Positions 46,055 through 58,740 of a stretch of 64,000 bases of DNA are shown here, in pieces (the first letter of the stretch is position 1; each line of letters starts with the position of its first letter). Under the pieces are notes generated by a model. The model was not told the origin of the DNA. It was given only the letters and a program-made list of their open reading frames with translations, and ran no database searches. A program made the position numbers and the translations under genes. Source of the DNA: Calvatia gigantea (lineage: Eukaryota; Basidiomycota; Agaricomycetes; Agaricales; Lycoperdaceae); the NCBI GenBank assembly GCA_025093985.1, contig JACAAK010000006.1, positions 1,550,001-1,614,000 on the forward strand, given 5' to 3'.

Positions 46055-46560
46055 AACTGTTTTGGGTCAGTTCTGCCGGCAGAATGGCAGAATGGCAATT
46101 GCCAGGGGTGGCAAATGCTGGCAGAGCTTGACCAACTATAGACGCTGTTTACTACGCACTGCCTACTATTGCTACTCACGACTTGTATTCTCCTGGTCTG
46201 TTGGCTGCCAACAGGTCCACTGTTACCTACGCCTACCCCTTCAAATGAAAAACCCGGTGTTCCCCACTCCAGCCAGGGCACTATACCCTCCTTGAGATTC
46301 AACATCATCGACTGATCGGAGTACCAATTCGATGATGTGACTTCAATCCAGGCAAAATCTAGCGCAGAGATTGGAGAGGACCGTCTTTCTACCATCTTTG
46401 CAAATGAAGTCCGAAAAAACTTTGTTTTTGTGCATTTAGCCTCTGGGTTTTGGTCCCTTAACCCATCATTCTGCCACCTTCTGCCCACGAGCATTTGCCA
46501 TCTGCCGGCGGTTGCCAGTTCTGCCACCTGGCACGGCAAAACGGCAAGCATCTGCCAACA
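46055..46560. repeat. Element bounded by inverted TGGCAGAA-rich blocks
   Basis: The left block (46072-46122) carries repeated GGCAGAATGGCAGAATGGCA-type text. The right block (46470-46555) carries the inverted form (TTCTGCCACC, CATCTGCCGGCGG, TTCTGCCACC). Open frames through it (one of 187 codons on the minus strand) follow the repeats and show no domain. Probably a noncoding inverted-repeat element; limits approximate. Confidence 0.5.
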
Positions 46561-49500
46561 ACACTACACGGCCAGAGAACTCACGCGTCGCGGCGACGTG
46601 TTGGTGGCCAAATGTGTTAGTTGTGAAACAAACCCGTGTTAGTAACGAGAATGGCGGTCACGAAACCGCTATGCAACCAAGGAACACAACACAAAAACAT
46701 GTGACATGACCCTGGATTTCCCAAAGTGGGAAACTGGTTTAGCACAAATCCTGCTTTTCCAGGTTGCTGTTACCAATCTTTCACCATAAAATAGATCATT
46801 TATAGTCAGTATTTATTAAATATTAAGGATTAGTTATGTCACATAAAGTATTCTAGAACTGTCTACTCAAGAGGAGAGTATGCGAATGGAAGCCGAAGTT
46901 GGTAGTGGCCCCGGCCGGCAGTTACGAGCTGTATCTACAAACTGCCATGCGCACAACTCACACAGCCCCGTTGGATCAGAGTGCACACTCTCAATGAGCT
47001 AAGTTGGGTGTAGTAAGCGATGATTGCGTCCATGTGGCATTGAGGGAACCAAGACGTACACCACAACAGTACCAATTACGGACTCTTGTTTTGCAGCACG
47101 GCCTAAAATTTTGATTTTTGTGAACATTCACGCGTCATCAAGGCAATTGAACAGTACCTGCACATTAACATCTAAACTTGAAGTATGAGGTGAGAGATGT
47201 ACTAGTCACCACATCCTTTACAACAGGATATTGTCCTGAAACACTATGAGTAACCTATTACCAAACAATGTGAAAGCCATACCTTCTGCAACACCATAAA
47301 ACTTGGGACCCACTTCTGAGAGTGCACGAGTTTCTTCTAAAGCCCTCCAAGGAACATCACGGAGTTCCTATCAGTTGAACATAACTAGTAGGCCAGAGCA
47401 TTCCGTGACTGGCGTATGATCCAGCCCGATGCAAAAGTCACCTCGGTCAAGTTTTCTGCCGGACTTGAGTGTGCTGTGAGGGATTGAGGGCGGTGAGGGA
47501 CTGGGGGATGATATGCATGCTCACCTCTACAGTCGCATAATGATGATTATGACCTTGAGTTTTCGGCTTGTGGAGAGAAATGAGCTTGTCGGCCCAAGCG
47601 GATGGTGGAGGAAGTGTAAGGAAAAAAAATGAACTGTGGCAACATGTTGAACTTAAACGTGACAACCGGAAGCAATTGGACTCAGATGATTGACGAAAAT
47701 GGGCTATACCTGTGCTCAAAATGGAATAAACGGATGTATTTTGGAATGGTGCTGAAATGGGACGTTGCGAACACGTTTCCGCGACGAAACGAGCATGCAC
47801 TTCAAAAATGCGTGACGGTCACGACCTCTACACGTAACCGTTCCGAAATCATACTGCGTAGCCGCTACGTATTTTGTTGCTGCGTAACGACTACAAACCG
47901 AAGCTCTGGCCGTGTAGTCTCACGTTGTGTCAGTGGAAAAATGAGGCAGAGAAATCGGAGAGTTGTGAGAATCAACAAGCGTTCTGCCCGAGTGTTAGCT
48001 TGGCGTCAAGTGAATAGTCTCACGGTCAAAATAAGGTGCCTTTAGAGTCCTTATTTATACTGGATGCATGGGGTTTGTCGGGCGGAGGGAGTCTATAATA
48101 TATTTTGGCTTTCAACTGGACGAACTTAGCGTTTGAAGCTCAGACGGCGAAGATTGCTTATGACCTATTTTGGGCTGCAAGCCGGAAATAGACTGATTGA
48201 TTGTCAGGCCGGGGGCTCCGGGTGACAGTTGAAGTCTCATATCAACACATTGATTGGCCAGTTGGAGAAGAAGAAGTGACAGGGAGAATGTATTGAACGT
48301 TACAACATGTGAAACGACGTGACCAAACTCTGTCCTCAACTCTTTTCCACATCCACGTCTCGACAGCCTGTCTCGGCGCACAGGAGTTGAGCTGTGCACC
48401 TCGCTCTCAATTTCATCATACTTATCTCAATTATCTTATATCAGTGACTTTGGGGCTGACGGATTATTCCGATTGGCTGAAGAAACGAGGTTTCGCCGTC
48501 CGTCGACCCCAGTTTCATTTCCGGGGGTTGCGCAGGCGGATATAATCCATTTCGGAAGGCACATACTGCGACTTGCTGGATACCTTCTGCCTTGGGACTA
48601 TCCCCCCACTCAAGATCCGTTCATGTTTCGTAACTCAATTCCTACCCACCCCTCCCCAACTCGGACTCCATACCCCACTGTTCATGGTACCAGGACGGTT
48701 ATGGGATCATTTACAAAGGGGATCCTTTGTTGTATGAAGGATTTCGTATTCCTGATCCATGAAATACAATCCGGTTCTGGGTCTGGAAAGCAGCTTACCG
48801 AGTGCAAAGGAGTGCAGGCTCGCATCAGAGCTGAAACTGATCCTGCGAGTGGACTTCTGGCCATGGTGTTGTTTCGATGTTAGCGTGTCCTTGTTTCTTT
48901 TCCGGTCGGCTAATCTTGATCATAGTCCTGAATCTCCAACGATATGTCCCCGATTTCTTACCCACACTCCTGCTGTCCTCTCATAACCTCTTTCTCACAG
49001 CTGTGCCACCGTCTTTCCCACTCGCCTGATGTTGAGGGTCGCCTAATTTGCTAACTTTGTATGTTGAGATACCATTTGTACTTTCCTGCACTCGGAAATA
49101 CTTACCACATGACATCGTCACAGAACGGCATCAGACGAAAGACGGGAAATTGTGGAGCTTGATTATATTGCAAGCCGTAATTTTCTGTGAACAGTACGGT
49201 TCCATGCGCCAGGTATGGTTGTAATGGGTTGTGACCGCAGTCGACTTATTTGAAAGTGGCGTAAGCTCATTAATTTTGCTTAAGGTCGAAAACGCGGAAG
49301 GAGAATCATTGGAGCAAAACCAAGGCAAATGCGTTGGTGGAGGAGAAGACGATTCTTAGCCCGCTCGGAGCTTGCTTACCATTTCGCTACGGGACATTAC
49401 TTCAGGGGGGGATGAGATTTATTATGCGCGTGTTACAGCATTCCTCGTTTCTCCTACGTGTGGCTCGTAACATGAAAGGATCTGCTCCGCCATGTTAACC

Positions 49501-50484
49501 TGCTTCCCTCATCTAATGTGTTGCTTAGACGGGCTTTTATCACCGCCCGTGGATCCACGACCGCTCATAAATTCACTACGAGTGGAGTACAGAATGTTCA
49601 ATGCACTCGCCCAAAGGGTACACATAGGGCATCTTCAGATCTTCCTCGACTTGGTGTACATTCGCCTGATTGAAGCGCGTAGATTTCCGTAACCCCTTTC
49701 AAAGGTAGCTGTTCTCTTGGATGTCGGAGTTGATTGAGGTAGAGACTTCTGACAGGGAACATGAGCACGACATCCTTCTTTGTACGAAGGATAGGGCGCC
49801 TACCCTGCCGGCGTAACCCCGATATTCTGTATCTCTGATATTTTTCTTTTCTCGCTTGTGATCAAATACTTCTCCAAAGGGACCCAGTCTCTGGATGGGG
49901 GGAAACCAACCGGACTGCGAGCCGAGATGCAAAGGCATGGCGATGTCGCATGACCTTCCCCTAGAGGTTTCGTTTATCCGTTTGCCTTGAACTGACTATC
50001 TGTGTAACCAACGAAAGGGATTTTTCAAATTCTACGATTGATGCACTTCAAAACTGCAGAGTTGGCCATTCACCTATGATCAGTGCAATAGCGGAATTCC
50101 GCTCTATCAGACAACTGACCAAGCATTCTTTGTCGTTAACTTGTTGGTTGCGCTGAATATGCTCCTGACGGATCTTGAATGTACTGTAGCCATGGTTATT
50201 CCGTTCCCTCGGGCGCCTCAACCTTAGAACTTGGCTCATATATTCACTTTTTAAGGGTGCGATCAGTCAGTGACCTGTTATGATAATGGCCAGTATGTTA
50301 AATTTGATCGAGGGACCGAATACCTTTTACTACCACGAAGCTTTTGTTATGGGAGGTGTCTGCAGCAGTGAACGTATGCTACTATGATAAGAAATCACGG
50401 CTTGTGATCAGATAACTTGGAAAATAACAAGCGTATACTTAGATAAATGTCAAGTGACTCACGCATTCTTCTCTGAGTCACGAC
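46561..50484. other. Gene-poor stretch, no gene supported
   Basis: The longest open frames (47629-48045 and 48473-48883, plus strand) have unlikely composition and no family resemblance. No tRNA-like box pair was noticed. Some small multi-exon gene could be missed here, as Atg12 has exons of 22-137 nt. Confidence 0.4.
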
Positions 50485-53333
50485 ATGCGATTGGCGTATG
50501 GGGCTCTCCATTTCCGTATCACCAAATCTTATCACTACCTTCATCGACGTTTCCAGTCCTCAATGTCTGACCAGGTAAACAAAATAGCCCATCCCTTCGA
50601 CAAAGGGCGGCTCGAGGCTTTGTTGAATAGGAGGTTCTTCTACGCTCCTGCTTTCGAAATCTATGGAGGTATTTCACCGGCCTTTTAATTCTCTTCTTTT
50701 GATCGTCGACTGAATTTTTTCAATAGGTGTCGCGGGCCTCTACGACTATGGTCCACCAGGATCCTCACTCCAGGCAAACATAATCGCAGAATGGCGTAAA
50801 CACTTTATCATTGAGGAGGGCATGCTCGAGCTCGACACTACTATCATGACACCTTCTCCTGTTTTCGAAGCTTCTGGCCACGTAGCACGTTTTGCGGATT
50901 GGATGGTTAAGGATACCAAGACTGGAGACGTCCTCCGTGCAGATCATCTTGTGAAACACGTTCTTGAAGCTAGGCTTGCAGGGAATTTAGAGGCAAGGGG
51001 TGTTGCAGCTGCTCCTCAGGACGAGAAGGATAAGAAGAGAAAAAAGAAGGCCGCGAAGGCCACCGCCGTCGTACTTGATGATGCAGTTGTGAAAGAGTAT
51101 GAAACAATCTTGGCTCAGGTATGTTTGATGTTTTCTACTTTCTCTGGTTTAGACTTATGACTTCATTGTCGAATTTGGTTCATAGTTAGACAATTATTCT
51201 GGTCCTCAGCTTGGAGAGCTTTGCCGTACCCACAACATTCGGAACCCAGACACGGATAACGAAGTCGGGGAACCTCAGCAGTTTAACCTCATGTTTACCA
51301 GTAGCATTGGTCCCACTGGTCAACACCCAGGGTGCGCTCTCATTTCCTTTCCGGTGCTTGTAATTCATTAACACTCCATTATTAGCTACCTTCGACCTGA
51401 AACTGCCCAAGGTCACTTCCTCAACTTCTCTCGTCTCCTAGAATACAACAACGGCCGCATTCCTTTTGCGTCTGCCCAAATCGGTCGCTCCTTCCGTAAT
51501 GAAATCTCGCCTCGCGCTGGTCTCCTTCGCGTTCGTGAGTTCACCATGGCCGAAATCGAGCACTACGTCGACCCGGAGGATAAGAATCACGACAAGTTTC
51601 ATGAGATACGTGACGTGGAGGTCATTCTACTCAATCGACACGTCCAGGAATCCGGTAGCAGTGAATCCAAGAAGGTAAAAATTGGCGAGGCCGTGGACAA
51701 GGGTATCATCGCCAACCAGACCCTCGGATACTTTGTTGCGCGGATATACCAGTTCCTTATTAAGATCGGCATTAATCCCCAGCGTCTGCGCTTCCGCCAA
51801 CATATGGGCAATGAGATGGCACATTATGCTACCGACTGTTGGGATGCGGAGATCCATAACTCCACTGGGTGGACGGAATGTGTCGGTTGTGCGGATCGTG
51901 CTGCATACGATTTGTCCGTGCACACCGCGAGGACTGGACATCCTCTAATTGTCCGCCAGGCCCTGAAAGAGCCTATTGTGACGGAGAAAGAAACTGTGGT
52001 GTGGGACAGGAAGAATTTGGGCAAGACCTTCAAACAGGATGCGGGTATCATTCAGAAGGTCGTCGAATCCTTGGACGAAGCTGGACTGGTCAAAATTAAG
52101 GGCGAACTTGCGCAAGGGTTAGTGCTTCTTTGAGTCGCAATGAGCTCCTTATTACTCCCGATCGTTTGCTCACTCCACAGTCTTGGTTTAGTTCCACCGT
52201 AATTAGGTCCGAGGATGGCAAGGAGTTCCAACTCACCCTGGACATCTTGACCGTTGAACGGAAGACCATTAAGCAGTCGAGTAAGTACCAACTTAAGTTT
52301 ACCTTTTATGTTCGTGATTCCGACAACAAATCAAACCCGTTTTACTATTCTCAGCTCGAGAGTTCACGCCCAACGTTATTGAGCCATCCTTCGGCCTTGG
52401 GCGTATTCTCTACACATTACTTGAGCATAGCTTCTGGAGTAGGGAACAAGATGTCGAGCGTGGTGTAAGGATTCTCATTACTCAATGGAGTTGAATGTAC
52501 ATCGGATGGTCGCTGACTTTTTTTGCCCTTAGGTACTATCCCTACCAGCTTTGGTAGCTCCAACCAAGATTCTGATCGTTCCCTTGAGCGCTCGCGCAGA
52601 GTTTGACCCGTTGGTACAGGAAGTTTGTGCGTTACCCTTTTCCCGCTTTCTCGTCTACCCCGTGAGGTGCTGACAATTTGTCTCTTACATCTCTGTACAA
52701 TATCGGGAATCTTGTTTGACCCATTAAACCGATCGCCTTCCGAACCGGATTATGACCGTGTGAAGCTACAAAACTTCGCCGTGCGGGCGTATTCTCGCGT
52801 GTTGATGACTCTAACACGTCCATCGGCAAACGCTACGCCCGAAATGATGAACTTGGCACGCCCTATGGCGTTACGATTGATTTCGCTTGTACGTACTATT
52901 TTCCATAGAGGACTCTCTATTTTCCTGTCGCATGTATTTTTGGCTGATTGCTCGCCTTTCCCTAACCCCCTTTTATTCATTTCGACACCTGCCGGCTCCC
53001 AATTGGCGATTGACCATCCAACCACCCAACCAACCATCACCACACGGCACGAATAATCGCGAACGTGAACGCGCCCACAAAAATAGCCGTCCAAAACCGT
53101 ACCATGACGCTTCGGTAAGTTCCATGAACGTGCCTCGGGCCGTCATATCTATGCAAATTTTGTGCTCCTTATCTTACCTTAAAACCCCCAGCGAACGAGA
53201 TACCATGGATCAGAGGATTGGGTCTATCGACGAAGTCATTGCGACTGTCACGGACTTGGTAAGTGGGACAATCGGCTGGGCTGAAGCTTGTCAGCGGTTG
53301 CCCGCCTACGACGGTGTTCAGGCAGTTGATTAA
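50485..53333 (+). CDS. GRS1: Glycyl-tRNA synthetase, with possible mitochondrial form
   Basis: Ten exons: 50485-50668, 50727-51118, 51186-51331, 51386-52117, 52192-52280, 52355-52464, 52533-52626, 52766-52888, 53087-53114 and 53192-53333, all phases consistent; 679 residues from the first ATG. Class II synthetase that charges tRNA-Gly. Landmarks: [60 protein letters not shown] (motif 2), [31 protein letters not shown] (motif 3), and the anticodon-binding end ([28 protein letters not shown]). The second in-frame ATG at 50563 (MSDQV) would give the 653-residue cytosolic form. The extra 26 residues from 50485 are basic and aromatic and lack acidic residues, like a mitochondrial presequence, as known for yeast GRS1. 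Confidence 0.96.
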
Positions 53334-56300
53334 GAGCGGTCCGTGTTGTGACCGTTCAGTGTCGGTCAATATGGGTTTCGCGGTAATCAGAATTTCTTGG
53401 TCAGTACCTTGTTGGGATGGTAATTCTGTCGAGGGAAACCAATCCTGGAAATGATCGTCTGCTTGTTGGAAGAAAATTTGTCACGATGTAGATTTTCAAG
53501 GAATTCATTCACGAAATGGATTATATTGAATGTTGCGTACGAGGCCTCATTTGGGACGAAACAAAAGTCGCTCAAGGTCACACAAGAACATGACAACAGG
53601 TTGATCTTAACGAAGCCGAGACGTCGAAGACTTGCCCATAGGACGATGCAAAAGGTCCTAGAGATCGAGAGGGGGGGCGTTATCGCCGGCTCCTATGTTT
53701 CTCCTACGACCCTTCTCTATTCTCACCAACACCTCATTAACACAGTATTTTTCGAGAGGAAACGCTAAAAATGGACCTTATCGCACCGCAAGAGAAGGTT
53801 CTTCTATCACACCTACAGCTGCCTTTCCCTCGATCATCTCACTTTCCTCGGTCGTTCCACCCAACGCGAAGAAAGGGTTGGTGAGTTGTCGGAAATCAGG
53901 AAGTTGATCCCGAAGAAGAACCCCTAGAATCGAAAATGAAGGAGATACGGATACTTGCGAGATGGTTCCAGCTGGCTGCTGATTGGCGCATGACTTCTAA
54001 ATATCATGAAAGCTTGAGATGTCTCTTCCTTGTAGACACAGATCGGTCTTGCATTGTAAGGGAGGAACACCCGAATCGTGAGTCGCGGTGTTAAAGTTTC
54101 TTTGGCAGGGCTTTTCCTGGTCCTTGTCAGCCATCATAAGGCTTAGGCTGGTCTGTATCCCCCCCTCCTCCCAATTCAAAACACGGACTGTTCCATTCCT
54201 CTTCCTTCGATCATAGGCCCCGTCTGGGTGAAATCAAGGGCTTCGGAGTCATGGTTACCCCTTGCCCCCCCTAAATGCGGGTACGAGCAACATCCCTAAG
54301 ATTGCAACGGTGGAAATGTCTGGTCAGGTCCGGAGAGAAGAATCGGAAGGCTGAGATAAGATTTGGGCGGTTCCAGTGGAAATTCTAGCAAAAGTGAACA
54401 TGCGAATGACCACCTGGAAGAGCCAAATGGGAGATTGGAAGGATTATCCCTGTGAGATCCGAGTCTTTGACGGTGCCCAGACACTGCCGAGGTCTAACGG
54501 CTCGATCGCCCCAGCTTTCCGTGGCTTTTCCTTGGCGGTTATTAGGAACATATTGGCAGGAGAACGTCTGACACTGAGATTTGCTCGACAGGCATTGCCC
54601 ACTATGTCTAAAGGCCGGATTTTGAATATCTCTGTGCCACAAACGTCAACACTTCAACACGACATCAGGATCCAGGAGACTCGCGGCGTCCGTCACCTAC
54701 GTGCTTGCAGAGGAAGGTTAACGAAGTATCGACATCATAGGCAGTATTAGAGCCGATCATGGACCAAGGCGAACGCCCGAGAAATTCAAGCCACAGAGAC
54801 TGCCGAGCGCTTGAAAGATGAAGATGACTCAATTGCTGCGCCACCTCCGGGCGCCCTCGCGTTGGAGATTAACATAATGACATGTTAACCAAGCTACTCC
54901 TCCCTCCGCAAAGCATGAATCATAGTCGGCGCTGGCTACGAATTTTCTTGATCAGAGAGTCCGAGGAGGTAGAACTTACTGACTAGCGGCAAGGGATTAT
55001 TCTAATCGTACGAAGAGGGCTACTTGATACGATCTTGGGATTGAGAAGCGTTTATCATGAGATGGGGTTCCTACCACTTGGGTCAAGGGTGGCATGTCGG
55101 AGTCACCAATTCTAACAGGCGCCAAGACACGACTATATGATTAATGAATGATTTATGAACGGCGTTGACGAACAAAGTTCGAAGTCACTATTCAAGCTTC
55201 ACGCTGGGTTGGGCGAAATGGACGTCAAAAGCTGCGAATTGTGTGAAAACGGGAAGCTTTACAACCCCCAAAGAAGTTAGCGAGTATAATTGGGAATAGA
55301 TAATAATATCAGCGTGCGCACGACTATCTAAAATCATGGCTTCGACCTATGGTTGTGTTACGTGCTGTTGGAAGAAAGGGCCGCGTGTTCAAGGGTGCCT
55401 TCGAATCATGGCACCCCCCTCCGTTTGAGTCCGCAAAAGTTGGAAATGCAATAGCTGTGGCAGACAAGAAGGAGAGAAGGGACATGAACATGCGTCAATG
55501 ATAATCTATTAGCGGTCGTAATTATTGTCAAACGTTGTCTTGCCAAGATCACCGGCGGATTTGCTTTGTCCTATAAGTGAATGCAACGTCTCACAGCATC
55601 TCAGAATGCCCAAAGTAGGTGAGTTGAGAGGATCCCAAGGTTATTTAGCTTCAAAAAGAAACGCCCTAGGATGTTACCATTATCTGGATCAGATCGAGGG
55701 TATAGTGCGACTGAACGACAGTGCTAGTGCGCATCCAATGTCGGGATACAGCATTATCTTATCGCATCAGATTGATTATTGAACGCCAACAGCCCATATG
55801 ACGCGAATGGTCATAAAAATGAAAGGCGTGTATGAAACAAATCCTTGCCAGAACCTTAATTTATTACTATGAGCATAGAAACGGGCTTCTGACATTCAGC
55901 TCGAACGCTGGAGTATGTCACACGGTATTAAACTGGGGCGGCAGTAATATATTTATTAGTGCCCGAGTTCTGAAGGATGGCACAGTTTTCGGAAAAACAA
56001 AGTTTGTGTGTTGTGTGAATCCTGAGTCATTCAGAAGGACACCAGTAGAAGCACGGAACTATGACCCAAACTACGCAAGGAGCCACTGAACCTTTGTGGG
56101 AGCCGGAATTAGTTACTACTCCTTGCGACAATACCCCCTTGAATTGGTCTGAGACCATCTTTGACTTGTAAGCCAACACGTGTAGAATGGCTGGAAGGAA
56201 AGGGGAAGTGATTGTCAGATGATGCCCATAAATGCGACAAAATTTCGCAGGCAAAAGTTGGATTGGGCAGCGAGTAAAAAAGATTGTGGTCTGTGCGAAA

Positions 56301-57242
56301 TCATCAATATAATTCTATCAGGCCACTGGTCCGTGCTTTGCAACATGCACTATAAGTAGTGTTAGTTGTCTCATCAAGTCACGGAGCGCCGTCGTATTGA
56401 AAACGATTGACTTCGCTCGACGTCCACCTCGTGTGATAGACGCAGCGGCATGTACCGGGAGTCTCGAGGTAGACAAATGCATAATTGCCTATTTGGGTAG
56501 TTGAAAAAGCTCGGCAAGCTTGACAGGGGATCCGAAGGGGTGCGCGCGGTGGCAATACTGAGGATGTTTCGTTGGGTAGTCAAAATAGTCAAGTATGGCC
56601 AGAGGCTCGGTAGTCTGGGTTTCAATATTTAGGTGCGGGTATCTCGGTGTCGAATGTTGTGGATGGTTGTTGTAGAGGTACGAGCAAAGGCCCGAGGACA
56701 CCTGCAAACCTATGTTCCCAGCGACGTGGGTACTGCCAAGATAGGAAGCCAGGAAAGCTCAATGTCGAAAGATTCCGGGCAGGAAGTGACGCAGAGGTGG
56801 TTCTGTTGACGGCTGGGCGAGCAGACACCTTAATGAGAGCCCCAGAATTTTCAAGGGGTCAAGGTGTACCACACTTGGTAAGAACCCAGTACCAGAGATT
56901 AGCCTCACGCATACCCAGAAATGGGTTCAACTGTGCTATACCCTTAGACCAGCATGAAGATTAGAGATGAAATTACAGAAGTTAGACAGCCTCCAGATAT
57001 GGGAGACGAGTTGACATGTATGTTAGGGAGGACGGGTACAAATTTAATGGAAGGTTTTGATCTGTGATGTGGTATGTTGCAATCTGCCGTGGTAGGCGAT
57101 CTTACTAAGATCTGGTTAATACGCCGTCCTGGATCGTTGCACTGACTTTCCCCTTCCCGTTAGACACCTCTTTACGCAAAGATCTATCGCCGTTCGTGAG
57201 ATTTTATGTCACACATGCGTGTGGACTTGTGTGTACCCTACT
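53334..57242. other. Gene-poor stretch, no gene supported
   Basis: Nearly 4 kb without a gene I can support. Open frames such as 53451-53768, 54376-54750 and 56647-56964 lack recognisable domains. A minus-strand segment at 56490-56830 (with ILDYFDYPTKHPQYCHR and SFPGFLSWQYPRRWEHR in two frames) looks slightly coding but I cannot join it. Confidence 0.4.
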
Positions 57243-57249
57243 ATAAATC
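57243..57249 (+). promoter_or_regulatory. Candidate TATA box
   Basis: TATAAAT about 125 nt before the ATG at 57372, followed by a C/T-rich leader. Confidence 0.55.
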
Positions 57250-57371
57250 GCGTCCTCCTTCATCCTTGGCCAGGTCTTCAACCCGGTATTCACCCGTTCT
57301 TCTCACCTGCATAGGCCATTTCATCACTTCGGTCCTTCACCATTAGCATATCAGCCAAAAGTCACCACAGC

Positions 57372-57919
57372 ATGTCGAGTTCTGGTACCGCCACCTCTGT
57401 CGCTACTCAACAATCCAAGTCGAAAATCCCTTCAAGTCTCGTTGCTTTCCCCAGTGTCTCCCAATCTCTCTACTCCTTAACCTCTGCCACGAGTGTGCAC
57501 GGTGTATCGTTACACCCGGCGTCTTTCGCCCAATGTACATCCCAAAGCGAAGCCAAGGTATGTCCTTCTCTTTCCAGTTCGTGGGACGGTGCTAACAATA
57601 TATCCCTAGCTTGAAGTAGCTTTGAACAAGAACCTTGCTCTTGCAAAGCAGAGACAACAGGAAGAACAAGAAAAACGCCTTCGGGAGATGAAAGAGGCCA
57701 CACGTCTGCGGATGCTGGCACAGGAGAAGGAAAAGCAACAGCCAAACGTCAGTAGTCTCTTTGGGTCCGATGGTTTGAGCTTGTTGCTGACCCCACCTTC
57801 CAGGTTACTCCAGAATCATCATCCCCTATCACCATCAAGACTCGTGTTCGTAACTTAGTTTTATATTTTATCACCACGAGTACTCATTGAACATTATACA
57901 GAAACCAAAAGCGAACTAG
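57372..57919 (+). CDS. Small Ser/Thr-rich protein with charged coiled coil, unrecognised
   Basis: Exons 57372-57557, 57610-57747, 57804-57845 and 57902-57919; 127 residues. The first ~60 residues are rich in Ser, Thr and Val (MSSSGTATSVATQQSKSKIP). Exon 2 is a continuous charged helix (LEVALNKNLALAKQRQQEEQ, then EKRLREMKEATRLRMLAQEK), likely a coiled coil. The end is TPESSSPITIKTRKPKAN with the chosen splice (GTTCGT). An alternative splice two bases earlier (GTGTTC) would give a longer end running to about 57984. No signal peptide or family assignment. TATA box, leader and clean introns argue for a real gene. Confidence 0.65.
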
Positions 57920-58419
57920 GAAGACTCACAGTCACTATCCATGTCGCACCGACCGGCCAATTAGACTTCTTGCATATCATCTAGGGACTTTGCAGATTAA
58001 CCCTTACCATCATCTGGTCCGGAACCATCCAGCATTTTCTTTTTGCATCTCCATAACATCGCTGGCTTGCTCTCATCCTGTTTCACGTGTACATATTACG
58101 GATCACTCCCTCCCACACTCATCGCATTTCACGGTCTCTTGTCCTGGTTATTATCTCGTAGGCACCTTGAGCCCTAATACTGTATTATGATCGGATGGTT
58201 ATGTAGCTTTTGGGTTTTTTTTTCGGTGCTCAATATACTGGTCGGAATTTCTTTAACTTTATAATCCAAGTTGTCTTGGCCCAAGATGATCATTCGCTTA
58301 AGATGTCTAGGAGACATAAATTAACATGAAACATTACCAAAATGTGTTTCTGGGGTTGAGTAGGGCCCCCTAGTATGCCACGCGAAATAGAAGTGTCCGG
58401 TCCTGCGTAGCTGCAGAAC
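57920..58419. other. Intergenic, no gene seen
   Basis: Probable 3' region of the coiled-coil gene, T-rich, with no supported gene. Confidence 0.45.
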
Positions 58420-58740
58420 TTATTCAATGAAGCCCTGGTCCTGGTCCTTGCCTTCCTCTCTGGGTGTCATTGCACTGTCAACACAAATGTTTTGCCCAAC
58501 TTCATCTTTCCGATATTCCCCTCGGATTCCCTCCAAGTGATCACATAAGTAAACTGTACTCTCTGCGTATTTAGGTTTCTTCTGTGCCTTTGTCGGTGTC
58601 GTAGTGGGTTTCCAGAAGTCTATCCGGAGCTCGGAAACTCACGCGGGCCCGAAGTGCGTGGGATTCTGCATGAAGCTTGAGGAGGAGGCCCCTGCTATTG
58701 GCGTGTCCGTGTTTGCAGCCCCAGTTAGCTGTTGAGGCAT
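58420..58740 (-). CDS. Tentative small two-exon gene, unrecognised
   Basis: Minus strand, exons 58643-58740 and 58420-58558, 78 residues: MPQQLTGAANTDTPIAGASS..., MQNPTHFGPA, then TVYLCDHLEGIRGEYRKDEV and an acidic end (EEGKDQDQGFIE). The GTGAGT 5' site is good; the 3' site (CGCAGAG) is chosen because it restores the frame. Sequence just upstream in the same frame as exon 2 (FWKPTTTPTKAQKKPKYAES) also looks coding, so the true junction may differ. No family recognised. Confidence 0.4.

Noticed and set aside
45988..46551. 187-codon minus-strand frame
   Set aside because: It runs through the inverted TGGCA-rich blocks and an interior with no domain; open because of repeat composition.
48473..48883. 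136-codon plus-strand frame
   Set aside because: No domain, no splice or promoter logic, and composition does not look coding.
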